Part shown: positions 15,727 through 23,063 of the stretch, piece after piece
Layout: every line of letters begins with the position of its first letter
How positions within the stretch are numbered: position 1 is the first letter of the stretch
NCBI GenBank assembly: GCA_965367215.1
Contig: CBDUIJ010000034.1
Span: 1-28,644, forward strand
Length of the DNA stretch: 28,644 bases
Source: Granulosicoccus sp965367215
GTDB taxonomy: Bacteria > Pseudomonadota > Gammaproteobacteria > Granulosicoccales > Granulosicoccaceae
Direction: 5' to 3'
The notes under the pieces: generated by a model
The model's input: only the letters and a program-made list of their open reading frames with translations
Database searches by the model: none
Told to the model about the DNA's origin: nothing
Made by a program: the position numbers and the translations under genes

Positions 15727-16161
15727 ATGACACGATGCGCGCCGGGCCTTGCCCGAACAGTCAGAAGACTTTGTGCCACGGTTGTAGTGATCGGTTTCCT
15801 GCCGATAGCAAGCCTGCAGGCGCAGGACGATCCCTTCGGCGCCAATTGGCCCGAGGGCGAAGGGCGGAATCTCACCGGAGCCTGGTGTGGCGGTTGCCAC
15901 TCCCTGAATCTGGTCAAGCAGCAAGGCCTGACGCGCGATGGCTGGGATGTGCTGCTGGACTGGATGAGCGAGAAGCAGAAGATGCCTCCCTTGCATGGCG
16001 AGCAGCGGGATACCGTGCTGGATTATCTGGCAGCCAGTTTTGGCATCGACCACAATGGCGGTGAGCAAACCAGCATCACGGACAGTGAAGGCTTTTCAAC
16101 GCTGAACCCGGTTCAGGGCATCAATCATCGCCCCATGCTGGAAATACGACCAGCTGAATAA
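15727..16161 (+). CDS. periplasmic monoheme cytochrome c (SorB-like electron acceptor)
   Basis: A 144-residue protein with a signal peptide (hydrophobic core ATVVVIGFLPIASL, cleavage probably after the SLQAQ segment) and one heme-c site, CGGCH at 54-58. Met86 in KQKMPPL is the likely sixth heme ligand. It is placed to take electrons from the molybdenum enzyme encoded immediately upstream, like SorB of sulfite dehydrogenases. An ATG at 15712 overlaps the upstream stop by one base, but the GGGGGAG at 15714-15720 is correctly spaced for the ATG at 15727, which also gives a normal signal peptide. A strong hairpin follows the gene. Confidence 0.88.
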   Translation: MTRCAPGLARTVRRLCATVVVIGFLPIASLQAQDDPFGANWPEGEGRNLTGAWCGGCHSLNLVKQQGLTRDGWDVLLDWMSEKQKMPPLHGEQRDTVLDYLAASFGIDHNGGEQTSITDSEGFSTLNPVQGINHRPMLEIRPAE

Positions 16162-16185
16162 TCCGTCAGCTGCCGTGTGAAAGGC

Positions 16186-16211
16186 CAGCCCTGAGACTGT
16201 TCTCAGGGCTG
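16186..16211. terminator. hairpin shared by the convergent cytochrome and maiA genes
   Basis: CAGCCCTGAGA (16186-16196) and TCTCAGGGCTG (16201-16211) form a perfect 11-bp stem with a CTGT loop. The maiA stop codon (16205-16203) is within the stem. It is suited to act in both directions; neither side has a T-run. Confidence 0.75.
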
Positions 16212-16829
16212 CATGGCATCCGGATGTGCGGCAATGAAAGCCGGGTGCTCGCTGCAGGCTTTTGCCGCCTTGATGATGCGTGGACACTGGCTGAAGTCGG
16301 CTCCCCAGCGTTCGGCGTTATACAACTGTGGCATCAGGCAGATGTCTGCCAGTGAAGGCAGATTGCCAGTGCAATAAGGCGTCTGTTCGAAGCCTTCCAG
16401 CAACGACTCGAAAGCCGCCAGACCCGGGGTAATGAAATGCTGCATCCACTCGGTGCGCGCCGGCTCCTGACCGGCGGTGGCATGCTTGACCACTGACAGA
16501 TTGCACACCGGGTGTACATCGATCGCCACGCTGTGCGCCAGTGCCTCCACCTTGGCTCGTTGAATCGGATCAGCGGGCACCAGGCCAAGTTCTCGTGTGC
16601 TATCCAGATACTGCAGGATGGCCAGTGATTGTGTAAAGCTCTGTCCGTCAATCTCCAGCACCGGCACCAGGCCCTGTGGATTGCGCGCCAGATGTTCGGG
16701 GGAGCGATGAGCGCCGGCTACCAGATCCACCGGGATGGACTGCCAGTGAATACCGGCGAGGTTCAACGCAATGCGAACGCGGTAGCTGGCGGAGGAACGC
16801 CAGTAGTCATACAGAACGGTTGAACTCAT
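16203..16829 (-). CDS. maiA: maleylacetoacetate isomerase (zeta-class GST)
   Basis: A 208-residue zeta-class glutathione transferase that isomerises maleylacetoacetate to fumarylacetoacetate, the middle step of homogentisate breakdown. The zeta-class active-site motif SSASYRVRIALNLAGI starts at residue 12; NPQGLVPVLEIDGQSFTQSLAIL follows at about 49-71, and the C-terminal SLADICLMPQLYNAERW is typical. It is the last gene of the hmg operon: its ATG overlaps the stop of the DUF2783 gene by 4 bases (ATGA), so translation is coupled. The presence of hmgA and fahA upstream makes the assignment to this pathway firm. Confidence 0.95.
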   Translation of the reverse strand: MSSTVLYDYWRSSASYRVRIALNLAGIHWQSIPVDLVAGAHRSPEHLARNPQGLVPVLEIDGQSFTQSLAILQYLDSTRELGLVPADPIQRAKVEALAHSVAIDVHPVCNLSVVKHATAGQEPARTEWMQHFITPGLAAFESLLEGFEQTPYCTGNLPSLADICLMPQLYNAERWGADFSQCPRIIKAAKACSEHPAFIAAHPDAMQP

Positions 16830-17035
16830 GCGGGCATCCTCGCAGCTTTCAGTGCCTGGGACAGCACCTCGCGCTCACCGATGTGATTGCACAGAATCAG
16901 TATCAGTCGGGCGTTGTAGGCTTCACTCTCTTCATCGCTCAGGCCTTCATGGGCGCGTAGCAATTCATCATAGAAGTCATCGCCATCGGGCAGGTTGTGC
17001 TTGAGTTGCAGCGTTGTCGTGTTCGTGTTGCTCAT
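16826..17035 (-). CDS. DUF2783 small protein, possible coupling subunit of the FAD hydroxylase
   Basis: A 69-residue acidic, helical protein (DGDDFYDELLRAHEGLSDEE then LILILCNHIG) matching the DUF2783 type. The open frame extends to 17194 inside the preceding gene, but the ATG at 17035 fits the family and follows the FAD hydroxylase stop by 4 bases. It overlaps maiA by 4 bases, so all three genes are translated together. In Pseudomonas putida U, 3-hydroxyphenylacetate 6-hydroxylase is a flavoprotein (MhaA) plus a very small coupling protein (MhaB). The size and position here suggest the same partnership. That is inference from context; I see no catalytic motif in the protein itself. Confidence 0.75.
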   Translation of the reverse strand: MSNTNTTTLQLKHNLPDGDDFYDELLRAHEGLSDEESEAYNARLILILCNHIGEREVLSQALKAARMPA

Positions 17036-17039
17036 GATC

Positions 17040-18662
17040 TCACCCCTTGCCAATGGCCCGTTTGACGGCGGATTGAACCCGCGCCGCATCGAAGTCGGGC
17101 CAGCGCGCAACGACATGCTGGTCCGGTCGAACAAGATAAACGCCGGCGTTGTTGTCTCCCAGATAGCGTGCCTGCAACATGCCGCTCGGATCATTGTCCG
17201 ACGACAGCTCGAGCATGCGTATGTTCAGACCCTCGGCCTGCAGTGACTCTGGCAGTGCCACGTTGATCCCCATGAGCACAAAGTCATTGCCCAGCTTGTC
17301 CAGCAGAAACCCCTCATCCAGTGTGGCATCCACACAGCTGGCGCCAACCCGAGTCGCGGCAGGGCCATCAAGCAGGTCCTCGCCATTCAGCGGGAAATTG
17401 TCATAGACGCACGGCAGAGACAGACGTCCTGAATTGACCAGCGGGCGGGCGAATTCGTGATGTTGCGCCAGTTGCAGTACGGCATTGCGAAACGTCTTGC
17501 TGACTCTGGACTTGGGTGTCAGGAAATCGGTTGCGCGGCTTGAGTTGAGAATATTCTCGTCAGCCCCGAACACACGTTCGTCGGAATAGCTGTCCAGCAG
17601 GCTTTCGGGGGCGACTCCTTTGATCACCAGGTCGAGTTTCCAGGCCAGATTGTCCGTATCCTGAATACCGGAGTTGGCCCCACGAGCGCCGAACGGGGAT
17701 ACCTGATGCGCGCTGTCACCGGCAAACAGCACAGAGCCGTGCCGGAATTTTTCCATGCGACGGCATTGGAAAGTGTAGATGCTGGTCCACTCGAGTTCGT
17801 AGTCGACGCCTTCACCCAACATGGCATCCACCCGAGCCCGGATTCGTTCCACTTCCAGTTCCTTCTTGCGATCGATATCCCAGCCCAGTTGAAAGTCGAT
17901 GCGCCAGACGCCATCGGGCTGCTTGTGCAGCAAGGCAGACTGGCCGGCATTCTTGAACGGTGGTTCGAACCAGAACCAGCGTTCAGTCGGAAAGGGCGCG
18001 CTCATCTTCACATCGGCAATCAGGAAGTTGTCCTCGAAGACACGTCCCTCGAAGCCCAGACCCAGCATGTCACGCACCGGTGAACGGGCACCGTCACAGG
18101 CAATCAGCCAGTCGGCTTCCAGGGTGTAGGGACCCTCGGGGGTGTCGACTTCCAGCGAAACGAAGTCGCCATGATCCTGCAGTGCCGTTACCTGATTGCA
18201 ACCCCGGATATCAATGGGCGTGCCGCGCTCCTGTTCAACACGGATCTGCTCAACCAGAAACTTCTCGAAGTAGGGTTGCTGCAGATTGACGAAGGCCGGG
18301 TTACGCAAGCCTTCGTCGGGTGACAGGTTGAAGTCGTATATTTCCTGCTCACCGTGGAAGACACGGCCTACGTTCCACACAATGCCCTTGTCGAGCATGC
18401 GCTGTTCGCAGCCGAGTCGGTCGGTTATCTCCAGCGTACGGCGGGCAAAGCAGATGGCGCGAGAGCCCTGGCCTACACCGGCATGGTCATCAAGTACCAG
18501 TACCGGTGTGCCTTTTCGTCCCAGATCCAGAGCCATCGCCATGCCGATCGGGCCACCGCCCACGACAACTACCGGGTGGCGTGTCGGCGTGTCCGTGTCC
18601 TGATCTGCGTGACGCTGATAGGGGTAGAGTTCAAAGGCAGTGGTGTACCTTACATCGACCAT
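17040..18662 (-). CDS. FAD-dependent aromatic hydroxylase, MhpA/MhaA-like
   Basis: A 540-residue class A flavoprotein monooxygenase. The FAD-binding GGGPIG is at 35-40 in VVVVGGGPIGMAMALDLG, the DG motif is in LIACDGARSPVR, and the GD motif is in LFAGDSAHQVSPFGARGANS; a C-terminal thioredoxin-like domain (VYLVRPDQHVVARWP) is typical of the phenol hydroxylase/MhpA group. These enzymes hydroxylate a phenolic ring using NAD(P)H and O2. Lying in an operon with hmgA, maiA and fahA, and next to a small DUF2783 protein, it probably produces homogentisate, for example from 3-hydroxyphenylacetate as MhaA does. Other phenolic substrates cannot be excluded. It begins 54 bases after the MBL-fold gene. 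Confidence 0.87.
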   Translation of the reverse strand: MVDVRYTTAFELYPYQRHADQDTDTPTRHPVVVVGGGPIGMAMALDLGRKGTPVLVLDDHAGVGQGSRAICFARRTLEITDRLGCEQRMLDKGIVWNVGRVFHGEQEIYDFNLSPDEGLRNPAFVNLQQPYFEKFLVEQIRVEQERGTPIDIRGCNQVTALQDHGDFVSLEVDTPEGPYTLEADWLIACDGARSPVRDMLGLGFEGRVFEDNFLIADVKMSAPFPTERWFWFEPPFKNAGQSALLHKQPDGVWRIDFQLGWDIDRKKELEVERIRARVDAMLGEGVDYELEWTSIYTFQCRRMEKFRHGSVLFAGDSAHQVSPFGARGANSGIQDTDNLAWKLDLVIKGVAPESLLDSYSDERVFGADENILNSSRATDFLTPKSRVSKTFRNAVLQLAQHHEFARPLVNSGRLSLPCVYDNFPLNGEDLLDGPAATRVGASCVDATLDEGFLLDKLGNDFVLMGINVALPESLQAEGLNIRMLELSSDNDPSGMLQARYLGDNNAGVYLVRPDQHVVARWPDFDAARVQSAVKRAIGKG

Positions 18663-18716
18663 GGTGGTTCTCTTGACAGTGAAATCGGATCTGTTGGTCA
18701 GGCCTGAATCAGTTGA

Positions 18717-19667
18717 TCAGCCTTGCAGGTCTTCCCACATCTTCTGGTCACGCTCGGCGGTCCAGATGCGTGGCGTATCGATACCACGGGCTTCATCGTA
18801 GGCACGCGCCACGTTGAAGGGCAGGCAATGCTCGTAGATGGCATAGTCGGAGAATTTCGCATCGCAGGCTTCGCGAACGGCATCCCATGCCTGCTTGAGT
18901 GAACCACCACGGGCGGCGACTCTGGCGGCAGGCTTCCAGGTGCTGTCCAGAAAGTCACGGGTGCTGTCGATTGCGGAGTTGACCTGCTCACGACCTACCA
19001 GTGCATCACCACGGCCGGGCGCGATGGCATCGACATCAAAGGCGGCAATATTGTCGAGCGTCTTGCCCCAGTCACCGAAGTGTCCATCACCGCAGTAGCA
19101 GGCTGAATGATCTTCAACGATGTCGCCGGTGAACATGACGTTCTCGTCCGGGACGTGAATGACGATATCGCCAGCGGTATGTGCGCGACCCAGTTGCATG
19201 AGATCGACCCGGCGTTTACCCAGATACACGGACATGCGACCCTTGAACGTCTGCGTTGGCCAGGTGAGACCCGGAATGCTTTCGTGACCCTGAAACAGGC
19301 GAGGAAAACGACCGAACTCACTGTCCCAGTCTTCCTGGCCGCGCTCGACAACCATGGAGCGAGCTGTCTCGGACATGATGATCTGTTCTGCATTGAATGC
19401 ACTGGCGCCCAGTACACGTACCGCGTGGTAGTGCGTCAGGACTACATGCGAGATCGGCTTGTCGGTCACTTCACGCACCTTCTCGATGACCTTGCTGGCC
19501 AGTCTGGGAGTGGCTTGCGCTTCCACGATCATGACGCTGTCATCGCCGATGATGACGCCGGAGTTCGGATCGCCTTCAGCGGTGAACGCCCACAGGCCGT
19601 TACCGACTTCGGTGAAGCTGATGGTCTTTTCGGTCATATCGCCTTGTGAGGCAAAGGCCTTGGCCAT
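18717..19667 (-). CDS. metallo-beta-lactamase-fold protein with an altered metal site
   Basis: A 316-residue MBL-fold protein. The first metal motif reads THYHAVRVLGA: His79 and His81 are present, but the usual Asp-His pair of HxHxDH is Val83-Arg84. His163 (AHTAGD) and Asp182 (FTGDIVED) are kept, while the last histidine, normally in PGHG, is Arg219 (APGRGD). The first zinc site could therefore form, but the second appears lost. The C-terminal 75 residues are helical and hold several aromatics and cysteines. The start at 19667 has AGGAGA upstream and avoids the fahA overlap that the longer frame to 19775 would need. It lies between fahA and the FAD hydroxylase in the same operon, with gaps of 34 and 54 bases, so a role in the aromatic pathway is likely, but the reaction is unknown. 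Confidence 0.85.
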   Translation of the reverse strand: MAKAFASQGDMTEKTISFTEVGNGLWAFTAEGDPNSGVIIGDDSVMIVEAQATPRLASKVIEKVREVTDKPISHVVLTHYHAVRVLGASAFNAEQIIMSETARSMVVERGQEDWDSEFGRFPRLFQGHESIPGLTWPTQTFKGRMSVYLGKRRVDLMQLGRAHTAGDIVIHVPDENVMFTGDIVEDHSACYCGDGHFGDWGKTLDNIAAFDVDAIAPGRGDALVGREQVNSAIDSTRDFLDSTWKPAARVAARGGSLKQAWDAVREACDAKFSDYAIYEHCLPFNVARAYDEARGIDTPRIWTAERDQKMWEDLQG

Positions 19668-19701
19668 GATAATTCTCCTGAATGGGGTTGAGTTGTGTGA
19701 A

Positions 19702-20958
19702 TCAGCGGGCGTAAGGATCGTCGAGTGCAGGCACCAGTGTGCCGACGCAATCGCCAAAGCCGATTCGAAAGCCATCGCCCTGAGCGTGGCCGTGCAATGT
19801 CAATGTGTCGCCATCTTCGAGAAATGTACGAGTCTCGCCGCTGTCCAGCGTCAATGGCTCCTTGCCACCCCAGCTCAGTTCCAGCAGGGATCCGCGCATG
19901 CTCTTCTCGGGGCCGGAAATGGTGCCCGAACCCAACAGATCGCCGGTGCGCATCGGGCAGCCGGAGGTCGAGTGATGTGCCAGCTGCTGCGCAGCGGAGT
20001 AATACATCTCACGATAATTCGTGCTGGCGATCGTGGTGGCAGGCTTGTCTTGTGGTGCCAGTGTCACCGTCAGGTCGATGTCATAGAGCATGGGCCCGGT
20101 GTCCTTCAGGTGAGGCAGCAGTTCGAATTCCCGTTCTGGCGTGCTGACGCGAAATCCTTCCAGTGCGGCGGACGTGACAATCCAGGGGCTGATGGTCGTG
20201 GCCGTCGCCTTGGCCTGAAAGGGCCCCAGTGGTTGATATTCCCACGCCTGGATATCACGCGCCGACCAGTCATTCAGCAGCACATAGCCGAAGATCATGG
20301 CATCCGCCTCGTCCACACTGACCGGCCCGTTGGATGCCGGGCCGACAATGGCGCCCATTTCCAGTTCCAGATCGAAACGACGCGAGGGCAGAAAGGCCGG
20401 CAGTTCCTGGTCAGGTCCTTTCAGTTGGCCCCAGGGGCGCCGAACGTCCGTGCCGGATACCACCACGGATGATGCTCGGCCGTTATAGCCGATGGGAATG
20501 TGCAGCCAGTTCGGTGGCAAGGCATTCTCGGCGCCGCGGAACATCGTGCCGACATTGGTCGCATGGTGGCGGCCGGCATAGAAGTCGGTGAATTCGGTGA
20601 CCGTGAACGGCATATGCATCTGCGCATCAGCCAGTGGATACAGATGCTCTTCCAGTTGAGCCTGTTCTGCAGACCCGTCGCTCAACAGTGCTGTCAGACT
20701 CTCACGGAAGAGTGTCCAGCTCTGTTTACCCAGCTCCATCAGCGGGTTCCAGCAGGCATCCTGGCAAACCGGCGAATCACCGACGCTCAGTAGCCCCAGT
20801 GATTCGACGGCGGCTACATCCAGTACGTGGCTGCCAATGGCAACACCGCAACGAGGTGCCTCATTGCCGATCGAGAAAACCCCGTAGGGCAGGTTGTTCA
20901 GCGGGAAGTTGGTGGAGGCACTATTGGCCGAATCCACCCAGCTCTTCAGATACGTCAT
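19702..20958 (-). CDS. fahA: fumarylacetoacetase
   Basis: Fumarylacetoacetate hydrolase (418 residues) splits fumarylacetoacetate into fumarate and acetoacetate, the last step of homogentisate degradation. Key motifs are FTDFYAGRHHATNVG with the catalytic histidine, LHIPIGYNGRASSVVVSG, FDLELEMGAIVG with metal-binding glutamates, and NDWSARDIQAWEYQPLGPF. The open frame extends upstream to 21210 inside hmgA; the ATG at 20958 (MTYLKSWVDS) has AGGAAA just upstream and gives the family length. It is 43 bases after the hmgA stop and second in the operon. Confidence 0.97.
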   Translation of the reverse strand: MTYLKSWVDSANSASTNFPLNNLPYGVFSIGNEAPRCGVAIGSHVLDVAAVESLGLLSVGDSPVCQDACWNPLMELGKQSWTLFRESLTALLSDGSAEQAQLEEHLYPLADAQMHMPFTVTEFTDFYAGRHHATNVGTMFRGAENALPPNWLHIPIGYNGRASSVVVSGTDVRRPWGQLKGPDQELPAFLPSRRFDLELEMGAIVGPASNGPVSVDEADAMIFGYVLLNDWSARDIQAWEYQPLGPFQAKATATTISPWIVTSAALEGFRVSTPEREFELLPHLKDTGPMLYDIDLTVTLAPQDKPATTIASTNYREMYYSAAQQLAHHSTSGCPMRTGDLLGSGTISGPEKSMRGSLLELSWGGKEPLTLDSGETRTFLEDGDTLTLHGHAQGDGFRIGFGDCVGTLVPALDDPYAR

Positions 20959-21001
20959 TGGTTTTCCTGTTGTCAGCTTGACTGTGGTGCTGGCGAGAGT
21001 C

Positions 21002-22318
21002 TTACTTGAGGCCCGGTGTGCCGTCAAATTTTTTCTCGATGCTGTCCCAGCAGTCGATGTAATTGTCCTGCAGCGGTGCTTCAGTGGCTGCAAAGGCGGT
21101 GAGGTGCTGCGGGAAGCGGGTTTCGAACATGAAGGACATGGTGTTGTCCAGCTTCTCCGGTTTGAGGTCGGCGGTGGAGGCTTTCTCGAAAGCAACCTGA
21201 TCGGGGCCATGTGGCAACATCATGTTGTGCAGGCTGATACCGCCGGGTGCAAAGCCTTGCGGTTTGGCATCGTATTCACCATAGATATTGCCCATCAGTT
21301 CGGACATCACATTCTTGTGGTACCAGGGTGGTCGGAAGGTATCTTCCATGGTCATCCAGCGTTCGCGAAACAGGGCGAAATCGATATTGGCGGTACCCGG
21401 CACACCCGAAGGGGCTGTGAGTACCGTGAAGATGGACGGATCGGGGTGATCGAACAGAATGGAGCCGACAGGGCAGTAGGTGCGCAAGTCGTACTTCACT
21501 GGCGCATAGTTGCCATGCCAGGCGACAACGTCCAGCGGGCTGTGGCCAATGGCTGTGCGATGAAACTGCCCACACCACTTGATGGTGACGGTCGATGGCA
21601 CGTCACGATCTTCGAATGCCGCAACGGGCGTCTTGAAATCGCGTCGGTTTGCCATGCAGTTCGCGCCGATGGGCCCACGACCGGGCAATTCGAACTTCTG
21701 TCCATAGTTCTCGCAGACAAATCCGCGGGCAGGGCCACTGATCAGTTCAACGCGGTAGACAAGGCCTCGTGGAATGATGGCGATTTCCTTGGGTGCCAGA
21801 TCAATGACACCCAGTTCGGTGCACAGGCGCAGTTCGCCTTCCTGCGGCACGATCAGCAGTTCGCTGTCAGCCGAGTAGAAATACTCATCGACCATCGACT
21901 TTGTCACCAGATAGACATGCGTCGCCATTCCGACCTGGGTGTTGACATCCCCAGCGGTGGTCATGGTGCGCATGCCCGTCAACCAGTCAAGATCTTCGGT
22001 GGTATGTGGGATCGGGTCCCAGCGATACTGGCCGAGACTGATGATATCCGGGTCGATCCGGGGGGCTGACTGCCAGTAGGGCAGATCGATCTTTTCATAA
22101 CGCGCCGAGTGCTTGACCGACGGCCGGATGCGATAGCACCAGGTGCGCTCGTTCTGGTGGCTGGGAGCGGTGAAGGCGGTGCCACTGAGCTGTTCACCGT
22201 ACAGACCGTAGTTGCAGCGTTGTGGGCTGTTACGGCCCTGTGGCAAGGCATCAGGCAGGGCTTCGGTTTCGAAATCGTTCCCGAAACCTGACATATAGAG
22301 AAGTTGAGTGTCTGACAC
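21002..22318 (-). CDS. hmgA: homogentisate 1,2-dioxygenase
   Basis: Homogentisate dioxygenase (438 residues from this start) opens the ring of homogentisate to give maleylacetoacetate, using Fe(II) and O2. The iron-binding region aligns with the human enzyme: His in WYHKNVMSEL, Glu in the same segment, and His in MLPHGPD. The frame starts at 22423, but the family N-terminus is a few residues before SGFGNDFETEALP. I chose the GTG at 22318 (VSDTQLLYMSGFG), which gives the usual length; an ATG at 22294 is the alternative and has no better ribosome binding site. The gene is the first of a six-gene operon. Its promoter carries a MarR-type palindrome directly after the -35 box. Confidence 0.96.
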   Translation of the reverse strand: MSDTQLLYMSGFGNDFETEALPDALPQGRNSPQRCNYGLYGEQLSGTAFTAPSHQNERTWCYRIRPSVKHSARYEKIDLPYWQSAPRIDPDIISLGQYRWDPIPHTTEDLDWLTGMRTMTTAGDVNTQVGMATHVYLVTKSMVDEYFYSADSELLIVPQEGELRLCTELGVIDLAPKEIAIIPRGLVYRVELISGPARGFVCENYGQKFELPGRGPIGANCMANRRDFKTPVAAFEDRDVPSTVTIKWCGQFHRTAIGHSPLDVVAWHGNYAPVKYDLRTYCPVGSILFDHPDPSIFTVLTAPSGVPGTANIDFALFRERWMTMEDTFRPPWYHKNVMSELMGNIYGEYDAKPQGFAPGGISLHNMMLPHGPDQVAFEKASTADLKPEKLDNTMSFMFETRFPQHLTAFAATEAPLQDNYIDCWDSIEKKFDGTPGLK

Positions 22319-22401
22319 GATAGGGATGCTCCGCAATTCAGATGGCTCGATGGGGTGGTGTGTGACTGGCCTGCAGGAGGCGTCTTTCTCACATCGTGTA
22401 G

Positions 22402-22430
22402 AATCTAACGGTTGCAGCTGCAACTGTCAA
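22402..22430 (-). promoter_or_regulatory. hmgA operon promoter
   Basis: On the minus strand TTGACA (22430-22425) is followed after 17 bases by TAGATT (22407-22402). The first 14 spacer bases are the palindrome GTTGCAGCTGCAAC. The second TRAP operon has the same TTGACA-GTTGCA junction. Confidence 0.7.
22411..22424. promoter_or_regulatory. MarR-type operator in the hmgA promoter
   Basis: GTTGCAGCTGCAAC is a perfect 14-bp palindrome between the -35 and -10 boxes of hmgA. It matches the site at 22969-22982 apart from the two central bases and is a plausible repressor site for the divergent MarR protein. Confidence 0.8.
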
Positions 22431-22433
22431 GAA

Positions 22434-22449
22434 AGTTGCGAATGCAACT
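22434..22449. promoter_or_regulatory. second MarR-type operator, close to marR
   Basis: AGTTGC-GAAT-GCAACT is an inverted repeat with the same half-site as the other two operators but a longer 4-base spacer. It ends next to a TATAAA at 22449-22454 that may be the marR -10 box, so it could serve autoregulation. Confidence 0.65.
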
Positions 22450-22475
22450 ATAAATATACGAGATGCACATATTCG

Positions 22476-22946
22476 ATGACTGAACTGGAACTGACGAAAT
22501 TCATCCCGTTTCGCCTGAATCGTCTGGCGGCCGAGGTCAGCAACAAACTGGCCGAGGTCTATACCGATCGATTCGGTATCGATATTGTCGAATGGCGGAT
22601 TCTGGTGACGCTGGCGGCACTGAAACCGAAGGAATCATGCAGTGCCCAACATATCGTGCAGAGCACGCGCACGCACAAATCACGCATCAGCCGCGGTGTG
22701 AACCGCATGATCGAGCTGAATTACGTTGTTCGCACCGAGAGCCGGCACGACCGACGTGAGGCAAAACTGCGCCTGACTGCCAAGGGCCGAAGCCTGCACA
22801 GCAAGGTGGCTCCCGTGGTTCTCGAGCAGGAGCGACATATCGTTTCGTGCCTGAATGAGCAGGAAATGCAGGCCTTTACGCATGCTCTGGACAAGCTGGA
22901 ACATTCCATGGGACTGATTCCGCAAACCGACGATCAGCAGGATTGA
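22476..22946 (+). CDS. MarR-family regulator of the homogentisate/TRAP regulon
   Basis: A 156-residue MarR-type winged-helix protein that would bind DNA as a dimer. The recognition helix region is about residues 55-80 (SAQHIVQSTRTHKSRISRGVNRM) and the wing is at 88-101 (ESRHDRREAKLRLT). MarR repressors of this kind are released by a phenolic pathway compound; homogentisate or the imported aromatic acid is the likely ligand. The frame opens at 22308, but the ATG at 22476 gives the normal family N-terminus and avoids reading through both operators. No good ribosome binding site precedes it. It is divergent from hmgA and is followed by the second TRAP operon, and the same palindrome lies before both. 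Confidence 0.88.
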   Translation: MTELELTKFIPFRLNRLAAEVSNKLAEVYTDRFGIDIVEWRILVTLAALKPKESCSAQHIVQSTRTHKSRISRGVNRMIELNYVVRTESRHDRREAKLRLTAKGRSLHSKVAPVVLEQERHIVSCLNEQEMQAFTHALDKLEHSMGLIPQTDDQQD

Positions 22947-22962
22947 GGTAGCGGCCAATCTC

Positions 22963-22991
22963 TTGACAGTTGCACGTGCAACAGATAATGT
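22963..22991 (+). promoter_or_regulatory. promoter of the second TRAP operon
   Basis: TTGACA (22963-22968) is followed by the operator and then by GATAAT (22984-22989, 15-base spacer) or TAATGT (22986-22991, 17-base spacer). The first 12 bases, TTGACAGTTGCA, are identical to the hmgA promoter. Confidence 0.65.
22969..22982. promoter_or_regulatory. MarR-type operator upstream of the second TRAP operon
   Basis: GTTGCACGTGCAAC is a perfect 14-bp palindrome placed immediately after the -35 box. It links the transporter to the hmgA operon in one regulon. Binding by the neighbouring MarR protein is inferred. Confidence 0.8.
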
Positions 22992-23063
22992 CGCCAGCCA
23001 GCCTGTTGATCGCGGGCGGATCGGTATTGCAACAATGCCTTTTGTCACCACTGGAGATTTCTG

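Noticed and set aside
20894..22069. 391-codon open frame on the plus strand
   Set aside because: It is antisense to hmgA and the start of fahA, both certain genes; no ribosome binding site or domain was seen.
22308..22475. N-terminal extension of the MarR protein, rich in cysteine (CSCNCQESCEC)
   Set aside because: The cysteines come from reading through the GTTGCA/TGCAAC operators. The promoter of hmgA and the normal MarR N-terminus at 22476 argue against translation.
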